From Micromonospora endolithica (GTDB lineage: Bacteria > Actinomycetota > Actinomycetes > Mycobacteriales > Micromonosporaceae), in assembly GCF_003626595.1 (NCBI RefSeq), contig NZ_RBAK01000002.1:124001-188000 (forward strand): a stretch of DNA of 64,000 nt. The letters are read 5' to 3'. The notes below the pieces were generated by a model, which saw only the letters and a program-made list of their open reading frames with translations, made no database searches and had not been told where the DNA came from. The translations under genes and the position numbers were made by a program. Of this stretch, positions 32,182-41,192 are shown piece by piece (the first letter of the stretch is position 1; the number at the start of each line of letters is the position of its first letter).

Positions 32182-32347
32182 TCGACCGTATGTCGCCGAC
32201 GATCCGAGGTCAAGTTGGTCGGCGTGTCCGGCGCGTCACCGTCGACACCCCCTCCCGACCCTCCGCCGGCCAGCCCGGAGGCCCAACGGTCGAGCGCCCC
32301 GAGGGTTACCGGCCACCCGGTCCGGAGCCGCCGCCGAACCGCCGGGA

Positions 32348-32363
32348 TCGAACGACCGTCCGA
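32348..32363. promoter_or_regulatory. LexA (SOS) box upstream of lexA
   Basis: TCGAAC-GACC-GTCCGA matches the actinobacterial SOS consensus TCGAAC-N4-GTTCGA at 11 of 12 defined bases. It lies 211 bp before the lexA GTG in the 562-bp nrdR/lexA gap. A second palindrome AACCGATCGGTT is at 32396-32407, and TTGAAA/TATACG near 32445-32471 (15-bp spacer) is a weak promoter candidate. No other gene is seen in this gap. Confidence 0.75.
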
Positions 32364-32573
32364 CCCGACGTACCATTTATCAGAACAGGAGTACGAACCG
32401 ATCGGTTTTTCACCCCGACACGCCGAGCAAGGTCGTACAGATGTTTGAAAATGACTGATCTCACCTATACGGTCATCAACAACCGGCATCGGCGATCCAC
32501 CGCCGATCCGCAGCACCACACCACACGCGCCACGAGCCGCCGAGGCACCCAGCGCCGACCAGGGAGGACGGAC

Positions 32574-33359
32574 GTGACCGAGGACCGGGCCAGCCGGCCG
32601 AAGAGCCCGCAGCAGATCACCGAGGCGGGTCCGCCGGCCACCCGACGCCGCGGCGCCGCGCGCAGCCGCGCCGGGCAGCCCGCCGCCGTACGCGCGGTCA
32701 CTCCGGTGGTGAGCAGCTTCCCCGACCCGACGACGGTCGACCTGACCGCCCGGCAACGCCGGATCCTGGAGTTCATCCGCACCTGGGTGGATCGGCACGG
32801 CTACCCGCCGAGCGTCCGCGAGATCGGCGAGGCGGTCGGGCTGGTCTCGCCGTCCAGCGTCGCCTACCAGCTCAAGGAGCTGGAGAAGAAGGGCTTCCTG
32901 CGCCGCGACCCCAACCGGCCCCGCGCGGTGGACGTCCGGGCACCCAGCGACGTCGACGACGAGGCGTCCCGGGCGCAGCGACCCACCCCGGCCTACGTGC
33001 CGATGCTCGGTCGCATCGCCGCCGGTGGGCCGATCCTCGCCGAGCAGGCGGTGGAGGACATCTTCCCCCTCCCCCGTGAGCTGGTGGGTGAGGGCGAGGT
33101 CTTCATGCTCCAGGTCAAGGGCGACTCGATGCTCGACGCGGCGATCTGCGACGGCGACTGGGTGGTCGTCCGGCAGCAGCCGACCGCCGACTCCGGTGAG
33201 ATCGTGGCCGCCATGCTCGACGGCGAGGCGACGGTGAAGACCTACCGGCACCGGGACGGGCACGTCTGGCTCATGCCGCAGAACCCGGCCTTCGACCCGA
33301 TCCCCGGCGACGACGCGACGATCATGGGTCGGGTCGTCGCGGTGCTCCGCCGCATCTGA
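32574..33359 (+). CDS. lexA: SOS-response repressor LexA
   Basis: The 261-residue protein has an N-terminal actinobacterial extension (about 50 residues), a winged helix ([32 protein letters not shown]) and a LexA/signal-peptidase-like C-terminal domain. The self-cleavage site is Ala150-Gly151, and the Ser-Lys dyad is Ser185 (KGDSM) and Lys222 (EATVK). RecA filaments trigger cleavage and de-repress repair genes; recA with its own SOS box is in this window. The GTG start has GGGAGGACG upstream. A SOS box indicates autoregulation. Confidence 0.97.
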   Translation: MTEDRASRPKSPQQITEAGPPATRRRGAARSRAGQPAAVRAVTPVVSSFPDPTTVDLTARQRRILEFIRTWVDRHGYPPSVREIGEAVGLVSPSSVAYQLKELEKKGFLRRDPNRPRAVDVRAPSDVDDEASRAQRPTPAYVPMLGRIAAGGPILAEQAVEDIFPLPRELVGEGEVFMLQVKGDSMLDAAICDGDWVVVRQQPTADSGEIVAAMLDGEATVKTYRHRDGHVWLMPQNPAFDPIPGDDATIMGRVVAVLRRI

Positions 33360-33370
33360 GCGTCGCCCTG

Positions 33371-33399
33371 CGGGTGACCGTTCAGCGAACGGTCACCCG
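33371..33399. terminator. Terminator after lexA
   Basis: A perfect 13-bp stem CGGGTGACCGTTC with its complement, loop AGC, 11 bp after lexA and between convergent genes. Confidence 0.75.
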
Positions 33400-33498
33400 G
33401 ACGACCTCGCGCACCTGTCGGCACCTTCGGAGGTCAAGCCGGGACTGGCCGGCCGCCGCCTCTGACGGCCGGGTTCCCACCCGACTCGCCGGATCGGC

Positions 33499-35412
33499 TC
33501 AGTAACGGTCGCCCCGGTAGCCGCGTCCGCCACCGGGAAGCTGGCCGTAGGGTCCGCCCCGCTCGTCGGGGTAACCGTCGTCGTCACGCCGCCGGCCCGA
33601 CCGCTGGCCGCGCGGCTCCTGGTCCTGGCCCCGGCGTGGCGGTTCCGCCCGCCCACCGCCGTAGGCACGCCCACGATCCGGCTGCCCACCGCCGCTCGGC
33701 CCACCCGAGACCGGCCCGCCCGAGACCGGCCCGCCGCCGTAGACGCCGCTACCGCCGCGCCCACCGACCGACGACCGGCCACCCCGGCGACCCTCGTCCC
33801 GGGGTGCCTCGCCCCGTGGACGGCCGCCCCGGGGTCCGTCGCCTCGGGGTGCCTCGCCGCGGGGGCCGCCGCCGCGACCGTGATCCGCCACGCCGCCACG
33901 ACCACCGGCCGGCACGCCGCCACGACCACCGGCCGGCACGCCGCCACGACCACCGGCCGGCACCGCCCCGCCGGTAGGTCCGCCACCCGACCGACCGCCG
34001 TAGACACCGGCACCGCCGCCGGCCGGTCGACCACCGCCGTAGACGCCCCCGCCGGCCGGTCCACCGCCACCGGCCCGCCCGCCGCCGTACACCGCGCCAC
34101 CGACCGGCGCGGCCCCACCGCGTCCACCGGGCGGGACCGCACCGGAGCGGGCGACACCGGCCGGCGCCCCGTAGACGCCGGCGGCCGGCGCCGCGCCGTA
34201 CCCGCCCGCGCGGAGGGGGCCGTCCGAGCCGGGGAAGCCCACGCCGTCGTCCGGATCGTCGTCCCGGTCCGGCCCGTCGTCGTCGCGGTCCGCCGGCGGT
34301 GGGTTCCGCCGGGCCCGCACGATGCCGAAGACTCCCGCGCCGACCATGAGTACACCGATCAGACCGACCGCGCCGATCAGGTAGGTGATGTCCTGGAGGG
34401 AGAGGCCGTCGAACCAGGACTGCTCCCCGCCGGCCTTGGGCGCGGCCGCGCCGGCGATCGCCTTCGCGCCCTCGGTGGACGGCTTGTAGGCCAGGATGTC
34501 GATCGGTTCGTCGGCCTCCAACTGGCCGCCGTCGGAAATGGTCACGAACGTCTTGCCGTCCGGTGTGTACGAGATCGCCTCACCGAACGGGTCGGCCAGG
34601 GCGGTGACGCGGGGGGTGCCCTTGGCCAACGCGGCCACCACGTCACCGTCGGTGACGTCGTACTCGAAGGCGTCGGCGTAGGTGCGCAGGACGACGCGGG
34701 ATCCGTCCGGCGAGCGGGCCGCACCGGTGACCGCCGTCCGGCCGAGCGCGCCCAGCCGGTTCTCCGTGTCGGTCTTCGGCAGGGTGACCTCGCCGACCTT
34801 CTTCATCGGCACGGGTTCGGTGTCGCCGTTGCGCAGGGCGCCGGCGGGGGTGAAGATCTCGGCCTTGCCGGTGGTCACCTTGGTGATGACCAGCGGCTTG
34901 CCGTCGCCGTTGATGAGCAGCGCCTCGGCGTCGCGCGGCTTGCCCTCCGGGTACGACAGGCGGTGCAGGACGGGCTGCTTCGAACCGCTGACCGGCATGC
35001 TCCACACCGCCACCCGCTCGCGGCGGGTCTTGCTGGTGACGTTGTCGCCGGTGTCGGCGATCCAGAGCGTTCTGCCGTTCGGGGAGAGCGCCAGGTCCTC
35101 GGTGTCGAAGGGCCCGGAGCCGGTGTAGCGCACCGGGTCCTTGGCGATCTTGCACTTGGTGTCGAGGAAGAACACGCGCTTGCGACTCTCGTCGTCCGTG
35201 CCGTCGTTCACGACGATGTAACCGCTCTTCGTCGCCACCAGGCCGGAAACCTCGCGGAGGCGGTCGTCGGTCACCGTGCACCGCTTCTGAGCGGCGGCGA
35301 GGGTGACGGCAGACGCGGCGGGGGCGGAGCCGGCCAGGGCCACCCCGGCCCACGCCACGGTCGCGCCCAGCAGGCTGAGCGCGACCGTGACCGAGGAGAG
35401 TACGCGGCGCAT
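33499..35412 (-). CDS. Exported beta-propeller-like protein with TM helix and long Gly/Arg-rich tail
   Basis: The 637-residue protein has a signal peptide (1-28), an extracytoplasmic domain (about 44-310) with repeated blade-like segments (SGLVATKSGYIVVND, LALSPNGRTLWIADTGDN, ISYTPDGKTFVTISDGG), one membrane helix (about 343-367), an acidic linker (DRDDDGPDRDDDPDDG) and a roughly 270-residue cytoplasmic tail of Gly/Arg/Tyr with VYGGG and VPAGGRGG repeats. The domain resembles SdiA-regulated/NHL-type propellers, but the family is uncertain. Topology signal-out/tail-in is inferred. There is no good ribosome site before the ATG; a 12-bp palindrome TCCCGTACGGGA lies just upstream. Confidence 0.8.
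   Translation of the reverse strand: MRRVLSSVTVALSLLGATVAWAGVALAGSAPAASAVTLAAAQKRCTVTDDRLREVSGLVATKSGYIVVNDGTDDESRKRVFFLDTKCKIAKDPVRYTGSGPFDTEDLALSPNGRTLWIADTGDNVTSKTRRERVAVWSMPVSGSKQPVLHRLSYPEGKPRDAEALLINGDGKPLVITKVTTGKAEIFTPAGALRNGDTEPVPMKKVGEVTLPKTDTENRLGALGRTAVTGAARSPDGSRVVLRTYADAFEYDVTDGDVVAALAKGTPRVTALADPFGEAISYTPDGKTFVTISDGGQLEADEPIDILAYKPSTEGAKAIAGAAAPKAGGEQSWFDGLSLQDITYLIGAVGLIGVLMVGAGVFGIVRARRNPPPADRDDDGPDRDDDPDDGVGFPGSDGPLRAGGYGAAPAAGVYGAPAGVARSGAVPPGGRGGAAPVGGAVYGGGRAGGGGPAGGGVYGGGRPAGGGAGVYGGRSGGGPTGGAVPAGGRGGVPAGGRGGVPAGGRGGVADHGRGGGPRGEAPRGDGPRGGRPRGEAPRDEGRRGGRSSVGGRGGSGVYGGGPVSGGPVSGGPSGGGQPDRGRAYGGGRAEPPRRGQDQEPRGQRSGRRRDDDGYPDERGGPYGQLPGGGRGYRGDRY
33889..33960. repeat. Three exact 24-bp tandem repeats in a coding region
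   Basis: The unit CACGCCGCCACGACCACCGG plus CCGG occurs three times head to tail without change, encoding three copies of an eight-residue VPAGGRGG-type unit in the tail of the exported protein. Identity at the DNA level implies recent slippage or duplication. Confidence 0.9.
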
Positions 35413-35594
35413 CTCGCTAGTGTCGCATGTCCCGTACGGGATACCCGTGGTCCGGACGACCGGGGACGGACGCCTGGCAACGGACGTTCGGGGGACCGCC
35501 GACAACGACGGTTGGCCGGACTCGTGCCACAGATCGCCGGACGTTTCCTCGGCCACCTCGAACAGCGGGCCGAGCGGGACCAGACCCGGGATGC

Positions 35595-36791
35595 TCAGGA
35601 CTCCCGTATCGGACGGAACGCGGCCCGCACCTCGGCCGCGAACAGGTCCGGCTCCTCCCAGGCCGGGAAGTGGCCGCCGCGGTCGACCTCGTTGAAGTAC
35701 GCGAGGCCGGGGTAGACCGCCTCCACCCAACTGCGCGGCGCCGCCCAGATCTCACCGGCGAACGTCGTGAAACCGACCGGGACCGCGACCGCCGGAGGAG
35801 CCTGACCGGACGCAAGGGCTGCGGCCTGGGTTCGTCCGAACTCCCAGTACCACCTGGCGGCCGAGGCCCCGGTGCCCGTCAGCCAGTACAGCGTGATGTT
35901 GTCGACAACGCTGTCCCGGGTGAGACCACCCACGGGCTCGCCGTCCACGAACGCGCGGGAGATCTTGTAGTAGCTGTCCGTGTCGTGGTCGAGCATCCAG
36001 GCCGCCAGCCCGACCGGTGAATCCAGCAGGGAGTAGCCGATCGTCTGCGGCCGGGTCGACTGCTCCAGGAAGTAGCCGAAGCCGTCCGTCGTGAACGTGT
36101 TGAGCGCCTCGTGCGCCGCGCGTTCCTGCTCGGACTCAGCCGGCAGTTGATCCTTGAGACCGATCGCCCCGGCGAGCAGGTTGACGTGGATGCCGAGCAG
36201 CCCCTCGGGTGCTTGACGGCCCATCGCGTCCGTGACGGCGGCGCCGACGTCGCCCCCCTGAGCGACGTAGCGCGGGTAGCCGAGGCGGTCCATCAGTTCC
36301 ACCCACGCCCGTGCCATGCGAATGGAATCCCAGCCGAGCTCGGTCGGCTCGCCCGAGAAGCCGTAGCCGGGCAGGGACGGCAGCACCAGGTGGAAGGCGT
36401 CCTCGGCCCGTCCGCCGTACGCGGTCGGATCGGTGAGCGGGCCGACGACCCCGAGCAGTTCGACGACCGAGCCCGGCCAGCCATGCGTCATGATCAGCGG
36501 CAGGGCGTTCTCGTGCTGCGACCGTACGTGGATGAAGTGGATCTCGACACCGTCGATGTCCGTCGTGTACTGCGGCAGGGCGTTCAGCTTCGCCTGCAAC
36601 GCGCGCCAGTCGTGATCGGTGGTCCAGTAGCGGGCCAGCTCCCGCAGCGTCGCCAGCTGCACGCCCTGGGAACGATCGGTGACCAGCTCCCGGGCGGGCC
36701 AGCGCGTGGCCGAGATCCGGCGTCGCAGGTCGGTGAGCGCTTCGTCCGGCGTGTCGAGCCGGAAGGAACGGATCTCCTTGTCGTTGGACAT
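35595..36791 (-). CDS. Epoxide hydrolase (alpha/beta hydrolase with EHN domain)
   Basis: This 398-residue enzyme has the N-terminal epoxide hydrolase region (FRLDTPDEALTDLRRRISATRWP) and an alpha/beta hydrolase core. The oxyanion motif HGWPGS, the nucleophile Asp in QGGDVGA and the catalytic His in DRGGHFPAWEEP are visible, as is a lid region with conserved Tyr. Microsomal-type epoxide hydrolases open epoxides to diols; natural substrate here is unknown. I start at MSNDKE because GTGGAG is 5 nt upstream. It is not in an obvious operon. Confidence 0.9.
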   Translation of the reverse strand: MSNDKEIRSFRLDTPDEALTDLRRRISATRWPARELVTDRSQGVQLATLRELARYWTTDHDWRALQAKLNALPQYTTDIDGVEIHFIHVRSQHENALPLIMTHGWPGSVVELLGVVGPLTDPTAYGGRAEDAFHLVLPSLPGYGFSGEPTELGWDSIRMARAWVELMDRLGYPRYVAQGGDVGAAVTDAMGRQAPEGLLGIHVNLLAGAIGLKDQLPAESEQERAAHEALNTFTTDGFGYFLEQSTRPQTIGYSLLDSPVGLAAWMLDHDTDSYYKISRAFVDGEPVGGLTRDSVVDNITLYWLTGTGASAARWYWEFGRTQAAALASGQAPPAVAVPVGFTTFAGEIWAAPRSWVEAVYPGLAYFNEVDRGGHFPAWEEPDLFAAEVRAAFRPIRES

Positions 36792-36952
36792 CTTCTCCAC
36801 CTGCCGGGTCGGGTCGACCGGCGCCGGAGCGCCGCCGGGACTCACCCGCCCAGTCTGGCACCGGCCCGGCGACCGCCGGACCAGAACGCGATTTCACGCT
36901 CGGGTCGGCCCCGGGTGCCGGTCGGAGAGCCGCCGCGCCTCTTAATGACGCA

Positions 36953-36986
36953 ACCCGCCGTAGGCCAGGAAGCGCCTACGGCGGGT
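36953..36986. terminator. Hairpin downstream of hflX
   Basis: Perfect 13-bp arms ACCCGCCGTAGGC/GCCTACGGCGGGT with an 8-nt loop, 69 bp after the hflX stop. Probably the hflX terminator. Confidence 0.65.
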
Positions 36987-37055
36987 CAGCGACACCGTGA
37001 ACGTTCGCGGTCCAGGCACCGGGAGTCACCGGCGCCGCACGTCGACACGGACGCC

Positions 37056-38507
37056 TCAGGACCGGTGCCCGACCATCCGGTCCGTCCCGGTCTCGTAGGG
37101 TGCCAGCTCCGCGGCGAGCGCCTCGTTGACCCGCACGTGCAGCAGGGTGCCCTCCGGAAGGTGCGACGTGCTGAGCACCTCGCCCTGTCGGTGCAGCCGG
37201 GCGACCAGGTCACCCCGGTCGTACGGGAGCACCGCCCGGATCTCCACCGCCGGGCGGGGCAGCCGCCCCTCGACGGCCTCGCGCAGCCCGTCGACACCCC
37301 GCCCGGTGTGGGCGGAGACGAAGACGGAGTCCGGCCAGAGCCGCTTGAGCCGCAGCAGCGTCTCCTCGTCGGCGGCGTCGGTCTTGTTGATGACCAGTAG
37401 TTCCGGCAACCGGTCGGCACCGACCTCGGCGAGCACCTCGCGCACCGCGCGGACCTGCTCCTCCGGGTCGGGGTGGGTGCCGTCGACCACGTGCACCACC
37501 AGGTCGGCGTCGGCGATCTCCTCCAGCGTCGAGCGGAACGCCTCGACGATCTGGTGCGGCAGGTGCCGGACGAAGCCGACCGTGTCGGACAGCGTGTAGA
37601 GCCGCCCGTCCGACGTGGTGGCCTTGCGGGTCGTCGGGTCCAGGGTGGCGAACAGCGCGTTCTCCACCAGCACGCCCGCCCCGGTCAGCCGGTTGAGCAG
37701 GCTGGACTTGCCGGCGTTGGTGTAGCCGGCGATGGCGACCGCCGGCACCGCGTTGCGCGAGCGCCGGGCGCGCTTGGTCTGGCGTACCGTCCGCATCGCC
37801 TTGATCTCCCGGCGCAACCGGGAGATGCGGTGGCGGATCCGCCGCCGGTCGGTCTCCAGCTTGGTCTCACCGGGACCACGCACGCCCACGCCACCGCCGG
37901 CGCCGCCGCCGCGACCGCTACCACCGGTCTGCCGGGAGAGGGTCTCACCCCAACCGCGCAGCCGGGGCAGCAGGTATTCCAGCTGGGCCAGCTCGACCTG
38001 CGCCTTACCTTCCTTGCTCTTCGCGTGCTGGGCGAAGATGTCCAGGATCAGGGCGGTCCGGTCGACCACCTTGACCTTGGTGCGCTGCTCCAGGTTGCGC
38101 AGCTGCGACGGGGACAACTCGCCGTCGCAGATGACGGTGTCGGCACCGGTGGACAGCACCACCGCGCCGAGGTCGTCGACCTTGCCGCGGCCGATGTAGG
38201 TGGCCGGGTCGGGCCGGTTGCGGCGCTGGATGAGCCCCTCCAGGACCTGCGAGCCGGCGGTCTCCGCCAGCGCGGCCAGCTCGGTCAGGGAGTTCTCCGC
38301 GTCACTCTGGCTGCCCTCGGTCCAGACACCCACCAGGATGACGCGCTCCAGGCGCAGCTGGCGGTATTCGACCTCGGTGACGTCGGTCAGCTCGGTGGAG
38401 AGGCCGGGGACCCGCCGCAACGCCTGCCGCTCCGACAGCTCGAACTCACCGGTGGTGGCGTCGAGCTCGTCGTCCTCGTTGGGAACGTAGGTCTCCTGCT
38501 CTCGCAA
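37056..38507 (-). CDS. hflX: Ribosome-associated GTPase HflX
   Basis: A 483-residue GTPase that rescues or splits stalled 70S ribosomes during stress. The N-terminal HflX domain (ERVILVGVWTEG near residue 54; ATYIGRGKVDDL) is followed by the G domain with G1 GYTNAGKSS at 261-269, G3 DTVGFVRHLP and G4 NKTD. I chose a TTG start: it is the only in-frame initiation codon 7 nt after an AGGAG, and the frame has no nearby ATG or GTG with a site. A TTGACA/TACGTA promoter lies 24-53 nt upstream. Confidence 0.94.
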   Translation of the reverse strand: MREQETYVPNEDDELDATTGEFELSERQALRRVPGLSTELTDVTEVEYRQLRLERVILVGVWTEGSQSDAENSLTELAALAETAGSQVLEGLIQRRNRPDPATYIGRGKVDDLGAVVLSTGADTVICDGELSPSQLRNLEQRTKVKVVDRTALILDIFAQHAKSKEGKAQVELAQLEYLLPRLRGWGETLSRQTGGSGRGGGAGGGVGVRGPGETKLETDRRRIRHRISRLRREIKAMRTVRQTKRARRSRNAVPAVAIAGYTNAGKSSLLNRLTGAGVLVENALFATLDPTTRKATTSDGRLYTLSDTVGFVRHLPHQIVEAFRSTLEEIADADLVVHVVDGTHPDPEEQVRAVREVLAEVGADRLPELLVINKTDAADEETLLRLKRLWPDSVFVSAHTGRGVDGLREAVEGRLPRPAVEIRAVLPYDRGDLVARLHRQGEVLSTSHLPEGTLLHVRVNEALAAELAPYETGTDRMVGHRS

Positions 38508-38530
38508 ACTCGGTCTCCTGTCCGTCTGGT

Positions 38531-38560
38531 TACGTAGAACGCAATCCTGACATGTGTCAA
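38531..38560 (-). promoter_or_regulatory. hflX promoter
   Basis: On the reverse strand TTGACA (38560-38555) and TACGTA (38536-38531) are separated by 18 bp. The expected start gives a leader of about 18 nt before the TTG codon. Confidence 0.65.
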
Positions 38561-38685
38561 CGCGGGACGCACCCGCTATATGCCCGTGCTCGTACCCACC
38601 GGTAGCGGGGCCGGATGCCACTCCACCTCGGCGGGCGAGTAGAAATGCGGGGCGTAACCGCTCAGCGTCGACGGAGGAAACACAC

Positions 38686-40158
38686 GTGGCCATCACCCGA
38701 CTCCCGAGTGCCGGGTTCTCGATCACCATCCGGATCGCGGTGACCGCGGACGCCTCCTCGATCGGACGGCTAACCACCTCCGTCGGCGAGTCCGGGGCCA
38801 TCGTCACCGCCCTCGACGTGGTCGACTCAGACCCCACCCACGTGATCGTCGACCTGACCTGCGACACCGCCGACGCCGGCCACGCCGACCAGGTGGTCGA
38901 GGCGCTCACCGCGCTGGACGGCGTGGACGTCCGCAAGGTCTCCGACCGGACGTTCCTGCTGCACCTGGGCGGGAAGATCGAGGTCAGCCCGAAGGTCGCG
39001 CTGCGCAACCGGGACGAGCTGTCCCGCGCGTACACCCCGGGGGTCGCCCGGGTCTGCATGGCCATCGCGGAGAACCCGGCGGACGCCCGCCGGCTGACCA
39101 TCAAGCGCAACACCGTCGCCGTGGTCAGCGACGGTTCGGCCGTACTCGGCCTGGGCAACCTCGGGCCGGCCGCGTCGCTGCCGGTGATGGAGGGCAAGGC
39201 GGCGCTGTTCAAGCGGTTCGGCGGGGTCGACGCGTGGCCGGTGGTGCTGGATACCCAGGACACCGACGAGATCGTGCAGATCGTCAAGGCGATCGCTCCG
39301 GCGTACGGCGGGATCAACCTGGAGGACATCGCCGCGCCGCGCTGCTTCGAGATCGAGGCCCGGCTGCGCGAGGCGCTGGACATCCCGGTCTTCCACGACG
39401 ACCAGCACGGCACCGCCATCTGCGTGCTCGCCGCGCTGACCAACGCGCTGCGCGTCGTGGGCAAGCAGCTCGCGGACGTCCGGGTGGTGGTCTCCGGCGC
39501 CGGCGCCGCCGGCACCGCGATCATGAAGCTGCTGCTGCGCCAGGGCGTCGGCGACATCATCGCGTACGACCGGCAGGGCGCCCTGCACCGTGGGCTGCCC
39601 GACCTCAACCCGGCCTGGCAGTGGCTGGCCGAGAACACCAACAAGGAGAACTACTCCGGCGACCTGCCCGGCGCGCTCCGGGGCGCGGACGTGTTCATCG
39701 GCGTCAGCGCGCCGAACCTGCTCACCGGCGACGACATCGCCACCATGGCCAAGGACTCGATCGTCTTCGCCCTGGCCAACCCGGACCCGGAGGTCGACCC
39801 CCGGGAGGCGCGCAAGCACGCCGCGGTGGTCGCCACCGGTCGCTCCGACCAGCCGAACCAGATCAACAACGTGCTCGCCTTCCCGGGCGTGTTCCGGGGC
39901 ATGCTCGACGCCCACGCCGAGGAGTTCACCGAGGAGATGGCGATCGCCGCCGCGCGGGCCATCGCCGACGTGGTCGGCGAGGAGAAGATCAACCCGACGG
40001 TGATCGTGCCGAGCGTCTTCGACCCGAGGGTGGCCCCGGCCGTCGCCGCGGCCGTCCGCGCCGCCGCCCAGAACCCGGCGGTGACGCCACCCCCCGCCGC
40101 CGACCCCGGCCCGGCCGACCTCCCCGAGATCGCCGCCAACGCCAGCGCCACCCCGTAA
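38686..40158 (+). CDS. NAD(P)-dependent malic enzyme with N-terminal ACT domain
   Basis: This 490-residue enzyme decarboxylates malate to pyruvate. It has an ACT domain (about 1-80; ITIRIAVTADASSIGRLTTSVGE), then the malic enzyme domains: SRAYTPGVARVCMAI, the Tyr/Lys pair in IKRNTVAVVSDGSAVLGLGNLGP, and the NAD-binding Rossmann domain VVVSGAGAAGTAIMKLLL. The ACT domain suggests allosteric control by an amino acid or related ligand. GTG start with GGAGGAAAC before it. A family A repeat follows 2 bp after the stop. Confidence 0.93.
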   Translation: MAITRLPSAGFSITIRIAVTADASSIGRLTTSVGESGAIVTALDVVDSDPTHVIVDLTCDTADAGHADQVVEALTALDGVDVRKVSDRTFLLHLGGKIEVSPKVALRNRDELSRAYTPGVARVCMAIAENPADARRLTIKRNTVAVVSDGSAVLGLGNLGPAASLPVMEGKAALFKRFGGVDAWPVVLDTQDTDEIVQIVKAIAPAYGGINLEDIAAPRCFEIEARLREALDIPVFHDDQHGTAICVLAALTNALRVVGKQLADVRVVVSGAGAAGTAIMKLLLRQGVGDIIAYDRQGALHRGLPDLNPAWQWLAENTNKENYSGDLPGALRGADVFIGVSAPNLLTGDDIATMAKDSIVFALANPDPEVDPREARKHAAVVATGRSDQPNQINNVLAFPGVFRGMLDAHAEEFTEEMAIAAARAIADVVGEEKINPTVIVPSVFDPRVAPAVAAAVRAAAQNPAVTPPPAADPGPADLPEIAANASATP

Positions 40159-40159
40159 C

Positions 40160-40342
40160 CCCGCGCAGCCCCCACCCCGCCCCACCCCCACTCTCACTCC
40201 CCCACTCCCCCACCTCCGCGATCTTGCACTTTGTGTCGAGGCATAAGGGACGAAATCCCCATTCCGGCGACCGAAACTGCAAGATCGCGGGGGTGGGGTG
40301 GGTGGGTGGGGTGGGTGGGTGGGGTGGGGGGTGGGGAGCGTG
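40160..40342. repeat. Foldback intergenic repeat, family A copy 2, with G-run tract
   Basis: The 17-bp arms CCGCGATCTTGCACTTT at 40216-40232 and the complement at 40274-40290 (one mismatch) enclose a 41-nt loop. The right half shares CGGCGACC-n-AAA-n-TGCAAGATCGCG with copy 1 at 4836-4989. A C-rich left arm (40160-40215) mirrors a right tract of ten or more G runs (40289-40338), which could form a G-quadruplex. The G tract nearly touches the dapF stop codon. Confidence 0.8.
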
Positions 40343-41185
40343 TCAGGGGGTGGGGGGAAGGGTGTCGCCGGTGGCTACCAGGACGGCGGGGCCGGCCAGC
40401 CAGCAGGAGTCGTCGGTCAGGGTCACGGTGAGTCGACCGCCGGGCACGTCGACGGCGACCACCCCGGTGTCCCGGCCGGCGTCGCGCAGGGCCACCGCCG
40501 CCACCGCGCACGCCCCGGTCCCGCAGGACAGGGTCTCGGCGGAGCCGCGTTCGTAGACCCGCATCAGCACGTGCCCGTCGACGTCGTCCACCGGGTCCCC
40601 GGTGGCGGTGAACTCGACGTTCACCCCGGCCGGGAAGACGGCCGGGTCGAACTCCGGGGCGCGGGTCAGGTCCAGCGAGCCCAGGTCCAGCCCGGCCGGC
40701 AGGGCGCAGACCAGGTGCGGGTTGCCCACGTCCACCGCCGCCCCGGTCAGGGTCAGCCCGCCCAGGGTGGCGACCGACGCGTCGTACACCCGGGGGCGGC
40801 GCATCTCGACGGCGACGGTGTCACCGTCGACCACCGCGCGCACGACGCCGGCCCGGGTCGCGACCGGCAGCGGGGCCTGCCCGGCGGGGATGGCCAGCCC
40901 GCCCTCGACCAGGTAGCGGACGAACACCCGGGCACCGTTGCCGCACATCTCGGCGAACGACCCGTCGGCGTTCCAGTAGTCCATGAACCACTCGGCCTCG
41001 CCGGCCATCGCCTCGCCCTCGGGGTGCTTCGCCGCCCGGACCACCCGCAGCACGCCGTCGCCACCGAGGCCGCGTCGACGGTCGCAGAGCGCCGCCACCT
41101 GCCCCGGGGTCAGATCGAGCTGGTTGTCCGGATCGGGGAGGATGACGAAGTCGTTGCCGGTGCCGTGGCCCTTGGTGAACTGCAC
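40343..41185 (-). CDS. dapF: Diaminopimelate epimerase
   Basis: A 280-residue cofactor-independent epimerase converting LL- to meso-diaminopimelate for peptidoglycan and lysine. The two catalytic cysteines are Cys81 in MCGNGAR and Cys221 in SCGTGA; GHGTGNDFV near the N-terminus is diagnostic. The GTG start sits 7 nt after the miaA stop, with GGAGG only one base away, so translation is probably coupled to miaA. In related actinomycetes dapF follows miaA, as here. Confidence 0.96.
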   Translation of the reverse strand: MQFTKGHGTGNDFVILPDPDNQLDLTPGQVAALCDRRRGLGGDGVLRVVRAAKHPEGEAMAGEAEWFMDYWNADGSFAEMCGNGARVFVRYLVEGGLAIPAGQAPLPVATRAGVVRAVVDGDTVAVEMRRPRVYDASVATLGGLTLTGAAVDVGNPHLVCALPAGLDLGSLDLTRAPEFDPAVFPAGVNVEFTATGDPVDDVDGHVLMRVYERGSAETLSCGTGACAVAAVALRDAGRDTGVVAVDVPGGRLTVTLTDDSCWLAGPAVLVATGDTLPPTP

Positions 41186-41192
41186 GCCTCCA

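Noticed and set aside
31441..32573. Cobalamin riboswitch before nrdJ or nrdR
   Set aside because: I looked for a B12-box-like GCCACTG core and found none; the nrdR-nrdJ gap is only 67 bp.
37056..39644. N-terminal extension of HflX
   Set aside because: The open frame continues far upstream, but it runs through the divergent malic enzyme gene. The promoter and TTG start near 38507 define the gene.
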